DNA from: Phaeoceros laevis
Taxonomy: Eukaryota; Anthocerotophyta; Anthocerotopsida; Notothyladales
Assembly (NCBI GenBank): GCA_049999765.1
Contig: JBNGIQ010008829.1
Span: 1-59,781, forward strand
Length of the DNA: 59,781 bases
Direction of reading: 5' to 3'
Below, piece after piece: positions 35,445 through 46,356 of this stretch; the first letter of the stretch is position 1; every line of letters begins with the position of its first letter. The translations under genes were made by a program, and so were the position numbers. Under the pieces are notes generated by a model. The model saw only the letters and a list, made by a program, of their open reading frames with translations, was not told the DNA's origin and ran no database searches.

Positions 35445-35572
35445 GTCGTGCTGATTGACATCCCGTTCATATGGCATCGTGCTAGTACAGCTAACACTTT
35501 TAGTTTCCAGCATGCTACAGCAGGTCACAACTTACACAGCCAGCAAATAGAAATGATGAAAATGGTCTCACT
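35445..35572. repeat. 128 bp direct repeat, copy 1
   Basis: GTCGTGCTGATTGACATCCC...AAAATGGTCTCACT is repeated at 36101-36228 with two substitutions that I could see. Spacing is 656 bp. Confidence 0.93.
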
Positions 35573-36100
35573 GAGTGCTCCGCACCCGTGCTGGAATTGC
35601 CACAGCAGGGTGCTGAGAATTGCGTGTATGTGTGAATGCAAATCACAACAATGAGCCAGCTAATTTCCTCCTACATGCATGCTCAAGCCAAAGCGTATCT
35701 CAAGCTGGCAGATTGCCAGCGTAGATGAAGATGTCAAGCTCAAAAACAGGTGCTGTCGTCCAGCAGCCTTCCTAGAAGAGAAATTGCAAAAACTGCCCGC
35801 CTTGGCAGCTGACCTGCCCTAAGAACTCCTTGCAGCAGTCCCGTTAGGGCTGCCAGCCCGCCTGCTGCCGTTGGCGTCGCCTCCACTTCCAGTGTGACCC
35901 AACAGCTTGTTGCATTGAAGACGGTCTTCGCGCGCTCCTCCATTAAAGCATTCTACCGCCGCCAGTAACTACAAGTTCACCCTCCATAACTATAATTACC
36001 TAGGCAATACTAAACACTATATGTCCTGCCAGTTGTTCACCAAGTGCTGAGTGCATAATAACTGAGTACACCATGACACTTCAAGCTAGTCATGACAGCT

Positions 36101-36228
36101 GTCGTGCTGATTGAGATCCCGTTCATATGGCATCGTGCTAGTACAGCTAACACTTCTAGTTTCCAGCATGCTACAGCAGGTCACAACTTACACAGCCAGC
36201 AAATAGAAATGATGAAAATGGTCTCACT
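36101..36228. repeat. 128 bp direct repeat, copy 2
   Basis: Near-identical partner of 35445-35572. It ends about 50 bp before the broken PHD finger of the integrase remnant, so it may be part of the same element's 3' region. Confidence 0.93.
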
Positions 36229-36283
36229 CCCCCCAGCATTGTGCGCAATGCTGAACAGCTCAAACTGTAGCACATGCCGGACA

Positions 36284-37207
36284 CTACCATGTGCCATCAG
36301 GCACCAAGGTGAGTGGAGGCACCAAATAAAACAAATGAAAACTGGCATCGCAGCCATCACAAAGAAGCAGCTGATTTGCATCGTCACTCCGCCTACATAC
36401 CTTGCAAGGGAAGTTTGGAGGTGGCCGCCAATCAGCTGTGATTACCTCAGGGTCCAGATTGGGAAGATGACAAGGAGCGCAATTTTTCTGGTGGTCCTTC
36501 CATTCACGCCCATCCTGACCATGCAACAGGAATACGCCTGAAGGCAAGACTTTCTTGACACGCAAGATGATACGGCTGGCAGCCGTCTCCAAGGTGTTGT
36601 TGGTCTGGCGCTGCAGGTAAACAAAATCCCCAGCTTCAAACTTCCTGGCTTTAGGCAAGTAGCTGCCGCCCCGTGTGTAAGCATACCGCAAGGTATCTCG
36701 GTGCTGTGCAATCTGAAGATTGCCCATGGCCATGGGCATAATCCTGCGAAATAGGGTTGCTCTGTCGGAAACCACTTTAGCCCAAGTGTTAGGATCGTCC
36801 ATGTTGACAACCTGCTCCATGGTGGCTTGAATGGCGGACGGCGGAATGGGATGCCTGCCAAACAGCAACAGATATGGTGAAAAATCAGACAATGCTGCCT
36901 GCTTACTGAATCGGTAGCCCATCGCAATGTAAGGCAGCATGAGATCCCAATCTTTGAGATGCTGGCTTAAGCAGATTTTGCGCAAACCACGCTTGGCGGT
37001 CTGCACCATGCGCTCGGCTAGTCCATCAGCCTGAGGGTGCTCCCTAGAAGTCCTTTGATGATCCACCAACGCCCAATCCAGCAAGTCTTGAAATGCGCCT
37101 CTAAATTCCGAGCCTTGGTCCGTCAAGCACTCAGCACAGGCACCAAAACGGCTGAGGACGCAATTGAGGAAGGCTTGCGCCGTTGTAGCCGCCGTGGACG
37201 CGGCCAC
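36284..37207 (-). mobile_element. Ty3/Gypsy retrotransposon remnant: integrase with C-terminal PHD finger
   Basis: A 307-residue open stretch reads as the C-terminal half of a Gypsy integrase: AQAFLNCVLSRFG, LTDQGSEFRGAFQDLL (second catalytic Asp), TSREHPQADGLAERMVQTAK (catalytic Glu), then SPYLLLFGRHPIPP and the GPY/F-like part KFEAGDFVYLQRQ and RIILRVKKVL. It is followed by a PHD zinc finger, CKVCRRSDDANQLLLCDGCD and FHLFYLVPPL, that is cut by a TAG (36281-36283) just before the last CPAC pair. The N-terminal part with the first Asp, reverse transcriptase and gag are absent, so the copy is truncated and dead. Chromodomains are the usual tail in plant Gypsy integrases; a PHD finger is less common. 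Confidence 0.9.
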
Positions 37208-38249
37208 GACGGGCGAAGGTCCCTTTTATTATTACCCCGCCTCCAAACAGGGTCTTCGAGAAAGAGACGGGCGTCACGTGGTCACTGCAAAAAAGTCCAA
37301 CTGCCAATGGCCAAGGAGCGTAATTTGACATGTGTGCACCGAAATTTTTTATCTCGCTCTCAGATTAGGCTTGGCGCACAGTGATCACCGATGGAGTCGA
37401 TGGACCGTAGCGTGTGCCGCCGGCCCGTACGGTGCGCAGTAGATGCAACAGAACAGAACGGGCCGGGCGTGAAGTTGTGGTTGTTCGTCGTTTCCAAAAC
37501 CACGCGTGGTAACCAAGAGCGGACCGGCGGTTGCACATACAAACTCGAAGACGCCGCCCGCGTCCGTCCCTCAAAGCAGGCTCGTCACTCCAGGCGTCCA
37601 GGGACTCTCGCTTTTGCCAGATCAATTCGGTGCTGTGTCTGACTAAGAGTAGCACAACGTGTTGGCAATTGCAAAGGCGATGTCGATGGCGACGCCAATG
37701 TCAACAGCAACTGTCGCAGGATTTTTTCGTTTCCTCTCTATGTCCTTACATTTTAGATTCTTCACGAGCATCGCAAGACGTGTGTGGAAGAAGCTGCGTC
37801 CTTGCTGCATCTGGAGGGAGATTGATTTCACAGCAGTGCAGTTCACAGCTTAGATCTCTAAAGCGGCCACTGTTTGGAGTTGTCCTACTGCTCGTGCACA
37901 GGCTATGGCTGACACGGGGATTGTGAGTTTGAGTGTTGGAGCTTCTTTTTGCGTCTAGGGTTGACCATGCGGTGCGACTGCAGATGGTGATCTGGTGAGA
38001 ACACCGAATGCCCACGAGGAAGACTATCCCAGCCAGCACAAGAATTCGATGCAGATGGATAAAAATGGCGACAGGGAAGCTAGCTGAATGCTCCCACAAG
38101 TCTGTGACATTGAAGGGGAGGAAGGAGACGGAGCTGGAAAATTTGCTTCCTTGTAAAAAAATTAGAGCTGCCGGAACAGCTACAGGATCTGCACAGTGAC
38201 CATAATTTAATGGGTGGGATTGGGATGTTGCCCTTGTCTACAGAACTAA
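37208..38249. other. Intergenic region, nothing firm
   Basis: It lies between the Gypsy remnant and the 3' end of the GT90 gene. Only short unconvincing frames are present. Confidence 0.4.
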
Positions 38250-40125
38250 CTAAGGAGCTGGTGGACTCAACCTACAGGGCTCGTGAGCTATCCTTGTCGG
38301 GATAGTGTTCATGTGCATCATCTCTTGCGCTGGTTCACCGGATGAACAGAGTAGCTTGGCTGGGCAGAGCTGTTCAGCATGAGGGGGCACTGTTGGCGTG
38401 AACTTTTGTAGTTTGGCGTAGGCCTGCAGCAGGTGTAGCATGTAGTCGTAGACGAAATCTATGGTGAGGTATTCCTTTAAGAACTTGAGACCCCTTTCTG
38501 CCACAGCCTTGGCCTGTAGCACAGAAGATGTGTTTTACTTCCTGCTTCGAGTGTTTCCATGTCCGCTAGTTGCACTGCCCTGAGACTAGTAACAGAGGGA
38601 AGGTTGTGCGATTCATACCTCTTCTCTGTGGCTGTTGGCCCAGTCTACCTGGGCATCGATTGAGTCGCACAGATGGTCACGGCCGACTGGAAGGTAATGC
38701 ACGTTTGGGTGCAAGCTGCGTGTGAAGAATTCGTAGAATGGTGATTCGATTGCCAGCATGGGTGCACCACATGCCATTGTGTACTTGTAGCTCACCGACC
38801 ATGCGTTGCATTCAGCATATACCATGTATCTGCAGGCACACACAGCTCTCAGCATCCTGGCAGCTAAGTAAGCAACAGAAACCATGTGCATGTGCAGCTC
38901 CTCTCACTTGTATTCACAATGGGACGCAAGGTCGGAGGATTGGAATCCATTCGCTCTTTCCTGCAACCAGTCCTGTTCCAAACACCCAGGCACAGATGTC
39001 AGTAACACGGATATGGAGTGCCTTTCCAGCCAGTCAGAGGCTCAGAGGAGCGAACATGTTTGCACTTACTATGTGACCAGCGTGGACTGTAGATTTCGGG
39101 CGCTTAGAAACATCACAGTCGAGCAGGGCTCGCCGGATGTTGCCAACGTTTGGATTTCCTCTCCAGAAGGTGATGTTCTTTCGATCTTCCCACCTGTTCT
39201 TCTCAGCAGCTTGGAATATTTCAGCTCCCTGCCTTTCCCAAGGAAACACTCTTACTTCAGGCCTGCAAAAGCACCACAAGAAACCAATCAAACGCCAATA
39301 CATACCTCTATCGTACAGACTCTGAACCACACAGCACATCATGGTGGAAGGAAGTCTTTACCATCCCCAAAATGACCAGTCTGGGAAAGGGACATTGTAA
39401 TGGTTCGCTGTGTTGCAGTAGCTGAAGGCAAATGGAGCGGCTCCTGAATCAGGAAAGGCTGATTTCTGGATTGTAGGAAAGTCCCCTACTTGAAACACAA
39501 AGTCCACATCCGGCACCAACCCTGGATACTTCTCCAGCAGCAGAGCCAGCCCCCACAGGGTAAATGGTCCCCTGGTCTCAAACGTCTCCTCATAGTACTC
39601 AGCATACAACTTCCCCTTAACAATCGTGACCCTCGTGTGTCCAAACCTCCGAGCAGCCAGCACAAAGTCACCCCAGTAGCACTCCAAGGTGCCAGGTCTT
39701 CCCGAATCCACTTAAAATAATCAGGGCACTGCACAGTAGCATTGGCAAGCCACCAACCGCTCACAGCAGGTTCCTGCATGAATCTAGGGTTGGGACAAGA
39801 CAACCCATCAGGTACTTTGAGCCGACACCACTTGTTCCTGTCAACTCTGGGGCTGTAAACTCTTGATCGGCCACGCTGCCCTCCCGTGAACACATTCAAA
39901 GCATCTTGCTGCTTCAGCAACTTGCTGTTAGAAAAGGAGATCATCCATCGCCAGCCGGGAAGGATCCAGATGGAGCTCGAATCGGGGTACCTGAAGAAGC
40001 ACAACCGCAAGCAGAAAGAGGTTCACGGCAACGATCAACTTTTTTTTGGTAATCCTTGCCGTCCCGCATCCCGCAGCCAGCCCCTCCGCCGCTTTTCCAG
40101 CGGCGTTTTGGAGTAGATTCTTCAT
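38250..40125 (-). CDS. GT90 (CAP10/rumi, DUF821) glycosyltransferase, with one apparent frameshift
   Basis: Exon 1 (40125-39991) encodes a short tail and signal anchor (KKLIVAVNLFLLAVVLLQ), so the protein is type II and probably in the Golgi. The rest, read through introns, gives CPDYFKWIREDLAPW, VTIVKGKLYAEYYEETFETR, FTLWGLALLLEKYPGLVPD, FPDWSFWGW, WEDRKNITFWRGNPNVGN, DWLQERANGFQSSDLASHCE, NAWSVSYKYTMACGAPML, FYEFFTRSLHPNVHY and AKAVAERGLKFLKEYL. These are the landmarks of plant DUF821 proteins in CAZy GT90, the family of protein O-glucosyltransferases; the plant substrate is unclear. Between EDLAPWSATGV and VLAARRFGHTR (about 39670-39700) the frame changes with no intron signal, either a sequencing error or a disabling mutation. 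Confidence 0.85.
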
Positions 40126-40700
40126 GCTTCACACCCTGGGATCATGCCTGCGAACGGTCCACGGTCGACCGTCCAGATCCGGTGAAACTTTTCAGGTCAC
40201 AGATTTTGACACAGAAGGAAGCGCCAGGAGTAGACACGCTATCAGTCGCGGTTGGTTCTTCGGCGGACGCGCATCTCCAGATTTGCATGAAAGCCATACT
40301 GTTTTTTTGCCGCCACTCACCATGCCGAAGCATGCAGGATTCACGGCAAGCTAGATACAGCCTGCCTATTTGCTGCATAGTATTTAACCATGTGCCGCGC
40401 CTCACAGATCGCGCCATCGAGTTTTGCCATGCCCATTGCTTGAGGCTTGCGAGCCTGTAGGCGTAGGAGTCGATGCAGGTGAATAAAAAGGTCGAGAGAA
40501 GCCCCGGCCAGGGCCCGGCCGTACGCAGGCGGCCGGGGAGAGCGGAAGGGGAGCCCCGATGTCGCCAAAAAATAGTTGGGCTATCATGACTCCACTCTCC
40601 ACTATCTGCGTCGCCGCAGCGATAACTTCGCCATAACAAGAGGGAGTGTAAACGTGGGCTCCCCACGCGAAAGAATTAAGGGCCTACAGTAACTCCTAGT
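40126..40700. other. Intergenic region upstream of GT90
   Basis: It should contain the GT90 promoter. A very GC-rich patch lies at about 40500-40560. No gene is supported. Confidence 0.4.
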
Positions 40701-40739
40701 AGGGCTACTTTGCACTCTGTTTGCAAAACAGCCAACAGT

Positions 40740-41324
40740 GATGGAGCGAGGAGCAAGCGGAGCTTGTAGTAATTCTGCTACCTCAGTCCTCCTGGGCCCA
40801 AGATTATTGCTAGCATGGAGCATGGCTACGAGGCGATCCAGCCACCGGAGGGGATGTAGTCCGGCAGTGAACACACAGACCTGTCTCGCCATTAAATATG
40901 ACCTCGGTGGGGAAACCGTCTCCAGCAACAATGTCCAGCTTGGTGTACACATCAATACCTTTCTTGGTGAAGGACATGATGGACTGCATCTTGCCTGCAG
41001 CAAAACCTTACAAGTTTGTGGGACCTTAGCAAACATATGCTTTGCTTCCTCCAACGTTACCTCCCATGAGAAGCATACACACCTGTAGATGATGTGGCTC
41101 CAGGGCAAGAATGAGTCCGACCTGCGGCTGGCCACCGGTGACAACAAGAGAGTATGACCACGGGTGCCAACCATGGACCAGAACCTTGTGAGCAACGTCA
41201 ATTTCGGAGCGCACCATTCTAAAGGGACGGAGCGCACCATAAGGCGCAACCTTGAAGTCCCCAGCAGCAGGTAGCCAGCGAGGAGGCCACAGGACGAGAG
41301 CCCTGAATCCGCCAAGACTGTCAA
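40740..41324 (-). pseudogene. Degraded PPR N-terminal fragment and neighbouring open frame
   Basis: The minus strand at about 41020-41220 carries AHKVLVHGWHPWSYSL, SHIIYRCVCFSWEV and LEEAKHMFAKVP, which resemble the N-terminal part of a PPR gene in shifting frames. The same stretch recurs at 46010-46200. The remainder of the 240-codon open frame down to about 40740 has no recognisable similarity. Confidence 0.5.
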
Positions 41325-41389
41325 AGCCTCAACTGCTCTCCAGAACTATCTGTTCATTCTCATCACAAACCCTGAGAACCAACTGGCTT

Positions 41390-41490
41390 GCGTTACGTGG
41401 GACTGGCGAAACGGCCTATTTGGTAACGAAGCGTAACGGGGCGTAACGAGCAGTTCTCGATACGCAAACGAGACGTTTACGCTTTACGTA
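41390..41490. promoter_or_regulatory. Cluster of CGTAAC / GTTACG words upstream of the secreted-protein gene
   Basis: GCGTTACGT, GGTAACGAAGCGTAACGG, GCGTAACGAG, GACGTTTACG and TTTACGTAATT follow each other within 100 bp. Such a run of near-identical words suggests a transcription factor binding cluster or decayed small tandem repeat. The binding protein is unknown. Confidence 0.4.
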
Positions 41491-41533
41491 ATTCTTGTAG
41501 CGGCTAGCGCTGCAAGCCAAGCGCCATGGTTTA

Positions 41534-41541
41534 CATATAAA
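41534..41541 (+). promoter_or_regulatory. TATA box of the ten-cysteine secreted-protein gene
   Basis: TTACATATAAAGCAGG has a TATA-like core about 80 bp before the start codon at 41619, a normal plant distance for a short leader. Confidence 0.5.
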
Positions 41542-41618
41542 GCAGGAGGCCCTGGTGTGTATAGTGCATCAACAACGACTTGGAGCTTGCAACCTTTCAA
41601 TCTTTGAGGACTCTTGAA

Positions 41619-42695
41619 ATGGCTCTCTCTGCGCACGCTGTCCCCTCGAGCTCGCCATTGCGCATGCGTCTGCCCAGCCTGCTGCTGCTCATCATCGTTC
41701 TTCTGACAACGACGTTGGGTAATATGCATAAATTTGCCTCTTTGCAGTTTCGCTTGGTTCGTCGTGAGAGCTCGGATTCGGCCAGCACTTGCGATCTGCA
41801 ATTTTTGTAGGATTTAATTTCTTTGCTCACCGCTACTGAGCGCGATGGATACATCCTGAATGTAGCGATTTGCAATCATGTTGAAATGTGCATTCTGAAT
41901 GCAGCTGTCGATGGTGTCGGCGGGCAGCCGCTGGCGCCGGCCCCCGAAGAAGGACCGGTGGGTAGCTGGCACATCTATTACCACAACGCTGCTATTTACC
42001 TCTACGGCTCCACCCTCAACTGCTCGACGTCATCAGGCCAGATCGCAACCAGACGGAGAGGCGGACAGCTGTGGTGCGCCGCCGCCTTCGAAAGAAAATG
42101 CAGAGAGACTCCTTACGAACCAGTAAGCTAGTGGACATGCTCGCTTTACCAACAAACACATGAGCCAGCAGTAGTAGCTAAGCCTGCTGCAGGCTCATGA
42201 TCGCCACCAAATTCAAACCTGTTGCAATTGGCGAAATAGCTTGCAAGCCCGCTCGTGAAATCTCAAGGGACTGCACCATCGCTGTGTCTGTGTGCGCAGA
42301 TTGTGAGGTGGGGATGCCTCTTGAACGACCCCAGGTTCCTATACGACGTCTACAAGCAGACGGGCAGCAATTTGTACTACTTCGAGTTGCGCTATGCTCC
42401 AGGAAATTGCATCAACAGTTACTGCGGCGAGGTGGGAACTGGAGCGCACCTGATCAGCACCGGCTGCGGGTCATGGAACATGGATCAGGCATTTGGGCTG
42501 GAAGCGGTGGGCACCGCCCCCGGTTGCGCTGCGCCGTACAACCAGGTGTTCCGCATTGTTCAACCCAGCGTCCAGCTGGGAAACTATACCGGCTGCATCA
42601 CCACAGGGACAGAGGCAATCCAAAACCAAATGTGCAACAACTATGTGGAGGAGACACAGACTTTCATGATTCGTCCAGTTCCCGAGCAGACCTAG
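41619..42695 (+). CDS. Secreted ten-cysteine protein, unknown family
   Basis: Three exons (41619-41718, 41905-42122, 42300-42695) with GT-AG introns join in frame to 237 residues. The N-terminus contains a clear signal peptide (MRLPSLLLLIIVLLTTTLGA, preceded by 15 residues from the first ATG). The mature part has about ten cysteines: LNCSTSS, LWCAAAFERKC, WGCLLND, NCINSYCGEV, TGCGSW, PGCAAP, TGCITTG and QMCNN, enough for five disulfides, and many aromatic residues (WHIYYHNAAIYLYG, SNLYYFELRYAPG). I do not recognise the family. Secretion to the cell wall or vacuole is inferred from the leader and cysteines. A TATA box and intact frames beside pseudogenes suggest it is live. Confidence 0.75.
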
Positions 42696-43480
42696 CTAGG
42701 AAGCCTGATTGCTTCCAGTTCCCATCTATATAGGCTAGCCAGCTTTAGTCCTTGTCGAGGAGAAGGCAAGCAAGCTTATGAAGACCTAAGTACTAGCTAG
42801 CTGCACTAGTAACAAAGTGGGAGGAATAGCTAGCTATGTTTAGATAAATTTCGAGTCTTGCAATTGGTAGACGAGGAGTGTGAGCTCATGGGATCTCATC
42901 AGCAGTTGAACATTGTCCAGTCCACTTTCCAAATGTTCTAAGACATGTCTTTTCAAATGTTTTCAATCTTGACAAGTTTCATAATAATAATCCGTGTGCG
43001 AAAGCTGACAGTTGAAGGCTTTCAAGAAGCCCCTTTCAATCAAAGCCTCTAGCAGAGCTTTGCTACTCTTCAAGTCCTTTATTCAAACAGCAACAATGAA
43101 AATTGGCAAAGTCATCCCATCAGCCATATACATGTAGACTAGTGTTTGCAGATTAATTAAGGGGTTTGTGAATCTGAACTGAAGGTAGATGAGCAATATC
43201 AGAACAAAAGTGATCCCGGGCCCTCAGCCACACGTACAAATCCCCTGCTCTTGAAAACCTTTGCTGTTACCAGTTGCTGCAGATTAAGGTTTCTGAATGT
43301 TCAGGAGCTGAAAATAAGCACAATTGATCGGCCTTTGCTTAGTTCATGGAAGCCCACAACTTTGCAAGCAAGCCTCTTCACCAAATCTCTAGGTGTGCTT
43401 GAAGAGTTCTGAATCACCAGTCAGAACTTGAAGACAGTTACAATGGGTGTTAGAGTTGCCATGCCAAAGCTGAGGATCAT
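42696..43480. other. Intergenic region rich in CTAGCTAG words
   Basis: It follows the secreted-protein gene. Several CTAGCTAG palindromic words occur at 42690-42840. No gene is seen. Confidence 0.4.
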
Positions 43481-43970
43481 GGTTTCAAGCCTCTTTCGAA
43501 GAGCTCATCCTGGCTGGTATTCTGCCTAATCAACCCGACAACTGAGCATTAATTACGTGTGCATAATTGATATTCTTGGGCGGGCAGGTCATTTAGGTGA
43601 AGCAGAGAAGCTGCTGAAATCAGCTGGGTGCGAAAAGAATATTAACGCTGTTGGGTTGATGTCATTGCTAAATGCATGCCAGGGTCATGGGGATATAGAG
43701 CGGGGAACACGGTGTTTTGAAAGTCTTCTTGAGCTGGATCCTTAGAATGCCGCTGCATATCATGGCCAATATGTACGCAGATGCAGATAGGTGGGCAAAT
43801 ATCTGATACATCGATGTAGATAGACTCGAAAGGTTGATAAAGTCGGCAGGAGCTAACAAGAAACCTGCATTGGCAGGCATTGAGGTGAACAAGCAGGTGC
43901 ATATATTTGTTGTGGGGGATGAAAGGAACGACATCTCATGCAAGGTTCGAAGCCGGGAGGGTCAACATTG
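43480..43970 (+). pseudogene. PPR E-domain fragment, broken
   Basis: The plus strand reads IIDILGRAGHLGEAEKLLKS, LNACQGHGDIERGTRCFESL, then after a stop and shifts MANMYADADRW and AGIEVNKQVHIFVVGDERND. This is the C-terminal E region of a PPR protein, parallel to the one at 22.7-23.0 kb, with stops at about 43743 and 43803. There are no PPR repeats upstream, so it is a detached relic. Confidence 0.75.
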
Positions 43971-44437
43971 AGTGAGAAGAAAAAATGCGGACATGCTATT
44001 TTCTGACACACTTGCGGGTTTCTCACACACTTGCAGAATTTCCACTTTCCAGATCTGAAAAGTGGATAGGCAATCTGCCTCATCTGCATTATACCACCCA
44101 AGGGAGCCCTGGGGGAATTCATGCAAAATGCCAAATTCCTTCAAAATGACCTCATTTGAGTACCATGTGCGTCTCTGGATATGCTTGCACCTCAGCTTCT
44201 TTCCCAAGCACCCGGAAACAAATCAATTGATCAACCTTCCAATTGTTCTACTGCTACTCGAGTTTCAACTTCATCTCAAATTTTAGAAACTTTGCACCCA
44301 ACATGTCTTTTAGGCCACAGTGATCACCATTTGGTTTCTGCCCTGCATATGATCTTTCTGAAGACTTCCTCCTTCGCCATAACTGTATACATACATTTTT
44401 GTTTACACAGAGCCAAGTTAACAGTAAAGCAAGGAGG

Positions 44438-46356
44438 TCAACCATGCAAGTATAGTGCAGCTCGATAGTTGGTGTGATGCTGTAGTCTTTGATCATGAAT
44501 TGATTCGAAGTACATCTGGCCCTTGTCAAGTAGACCAGCGTGACTGCACACTGTGAGAACACTGAGAAACGTGATAGCTTTTGGCTGTACTCCACCCCTC
44601 TTCATTGTCTCAAACAGATCAAAGACAAGGTCACTCTCTCCTTGGCGGACATATCCTGCAAGTAACGCGCTCCACGTCACAACGTCTTTAGTGGATGATG
44701 CATCAAACACCCGCTGAGCCTCAACCATGCTGCCACATTTACCATACATGTCACCGAGACTTCTAGCTACAAACAAATAGGTAGCCTCCAGTCCAGATTC
44801 CGAAATTTTTGCATGTATTGCTCTACCCATCTCAAGGCCTGCCACACTTCCACAAGCCTGGAGTACGCCAACAAACGTTCGCTCATTTGGTATGATAACT
44901 TTCTGTTGCATTCTTGTGTACATCTGTACATAGCGCCATGTCAGCCTCTTCCATCTGGGCATACCCCAGGATCATAGCAGTCCAGGAAACCACATTCCGA
45001 GAAGTCAAACACATGTCGAGCATCCACAAGGCTCCCACTTTTTGCATACACATCCACCAACATTGTCCCGACGAATATATCTGCCTGAAAACCACACGCC
45101 ACTAAGTCTGAGTGGATGGCTTTCACTTGGTCCAGACATTGGTTTCTACCACGTTTACCATTATCCTCCTCATGTAGTGCAGTCGGGGCACTGCATGCCT
45201 TCAGGGCACCAACAAATGTTCGACCTTTGGGTACTACACCTTCCTGTCGCATCTGTGCATACAATTGTAAAGCTTTGTCTCCCTCGCCCATGTGAGCATA
45301 CCCTATTATCTTGGCATTCCAGGCATTCCAGGCAGGCTTTGAGTGTACCTCTGAACTCTGCGTGACATGGGCGTAACCCCAGATCATGGAGTTCCAGGAA
45401 ACCACATTACGAAAAGGCATTGTCTCAAACACACTCCGCGCATCCATCGGGCTCCTACATTTTGCTTAGACATCAATCAGCATGTTTCCTACAAACACAA
45501 CAGACTGAATAGCTACGTCTGAAATGCAGCGAAGCATGTGCTGGGTACATGTGACATTCTTTTTTTTGCTATATATGTTGTAGTGAAGATGAACAAAACG
45601 TTTTGGAATAAAAAGTATATTTAAATTCTCCACCAGATCAACAAGGCCTCCCTCTCGCCAGGTCAGAGATGGAAGCACATGTCCTACATATGAGTGTCCT
45701 AATTATTGAGGAGGTGGTGAAGTTTAACAATTCCACTTAATGAGCATATAACAACCCTACCCGTCTACCAGGTGCCCACAAACAACATTGTGCTTATCTC
45801 CGACCAGCAGAATGTCAGCATGAACATCCCTACCAAAAGACAGATCCTTTTCACTAGATAGCACTGGCTTTGAGGGCAGTCACAAATACATGTACATGGT
45901 TGTTTGGCATCACACCAGACTGCCGCATCTGCATGTACAGACTGATGGCCTCCTTCCGCCCACATCGAGCATGACCCCGAATGATGGTAGCCCACATATG
46001 GAGGCTGGGAAATGGGACCTTAGCAAACATATATATGCTTTGCTTCCTCCAACCTCCCATGAGAAGCATACACACAGATGATGTGGCTGGCAAGAATGAG
46101 TCCGACTCGTGGCCACCGGTGACAATTGCAACAAGAGAGTATGAACACGGGTGCCAACCATGGACCAGAACCTTGTGGGCAATGCACTTTCTGAGGACAT
46201 CATAGAGGACAGACTCGCCCACTGGCGATGGCCCAGGGCTGCACCTGGAGCTAAAAAAGCTTCCACAGCCTGAGTAAGCTGCCCCTTCTCTTCACCCCCT
46301 ATGTTGCTGTGGGATCTGGAGTCTGGATAAAGTTGCGGTTTTTTGCAGTTTCGCAA
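44438..46356 (-). pseudogene. PPR gene relic, several fragments
   Basis: On the minus strand the fragments follow PPR order. First, at about 46220-45860, come AHKVLVHGWHPCSYSL and MWATIIRGHARCGRKEAISL. Then at 45447-44940 come NVVSWNSMIWGYAH, GYAHMGEGDKALQLYAQM, TFVGALKACSA and FVGTMLVDVYAKSGSLVDAR. Then at 44960-44438 come TFVGVLQACGSVAGLEMGRA, SLGDMYGKCGSMVEAQRVF, DVVTWSALLAGYVRQGES and FLSVLTVCSHAGLLDKG. Frame shifts and stops separate them (near 45460, 45000 and 44930) and no E or DYW domain follows. It probably was an organelle RNA-binding PLS-type PPR. Confidence 0.75.

Larger units (their letters stand above)
34853..36283. other. Region of retroelement debris, no intact gene
   Basis: It contains two 128 bp direct repeats (35445, 36101). 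A 67-codon minus frame at 35740-35943 (MEERAKTVFNATSCWV) may be a retroelement fragment, but I cannot place it. Confidence 0.45.
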
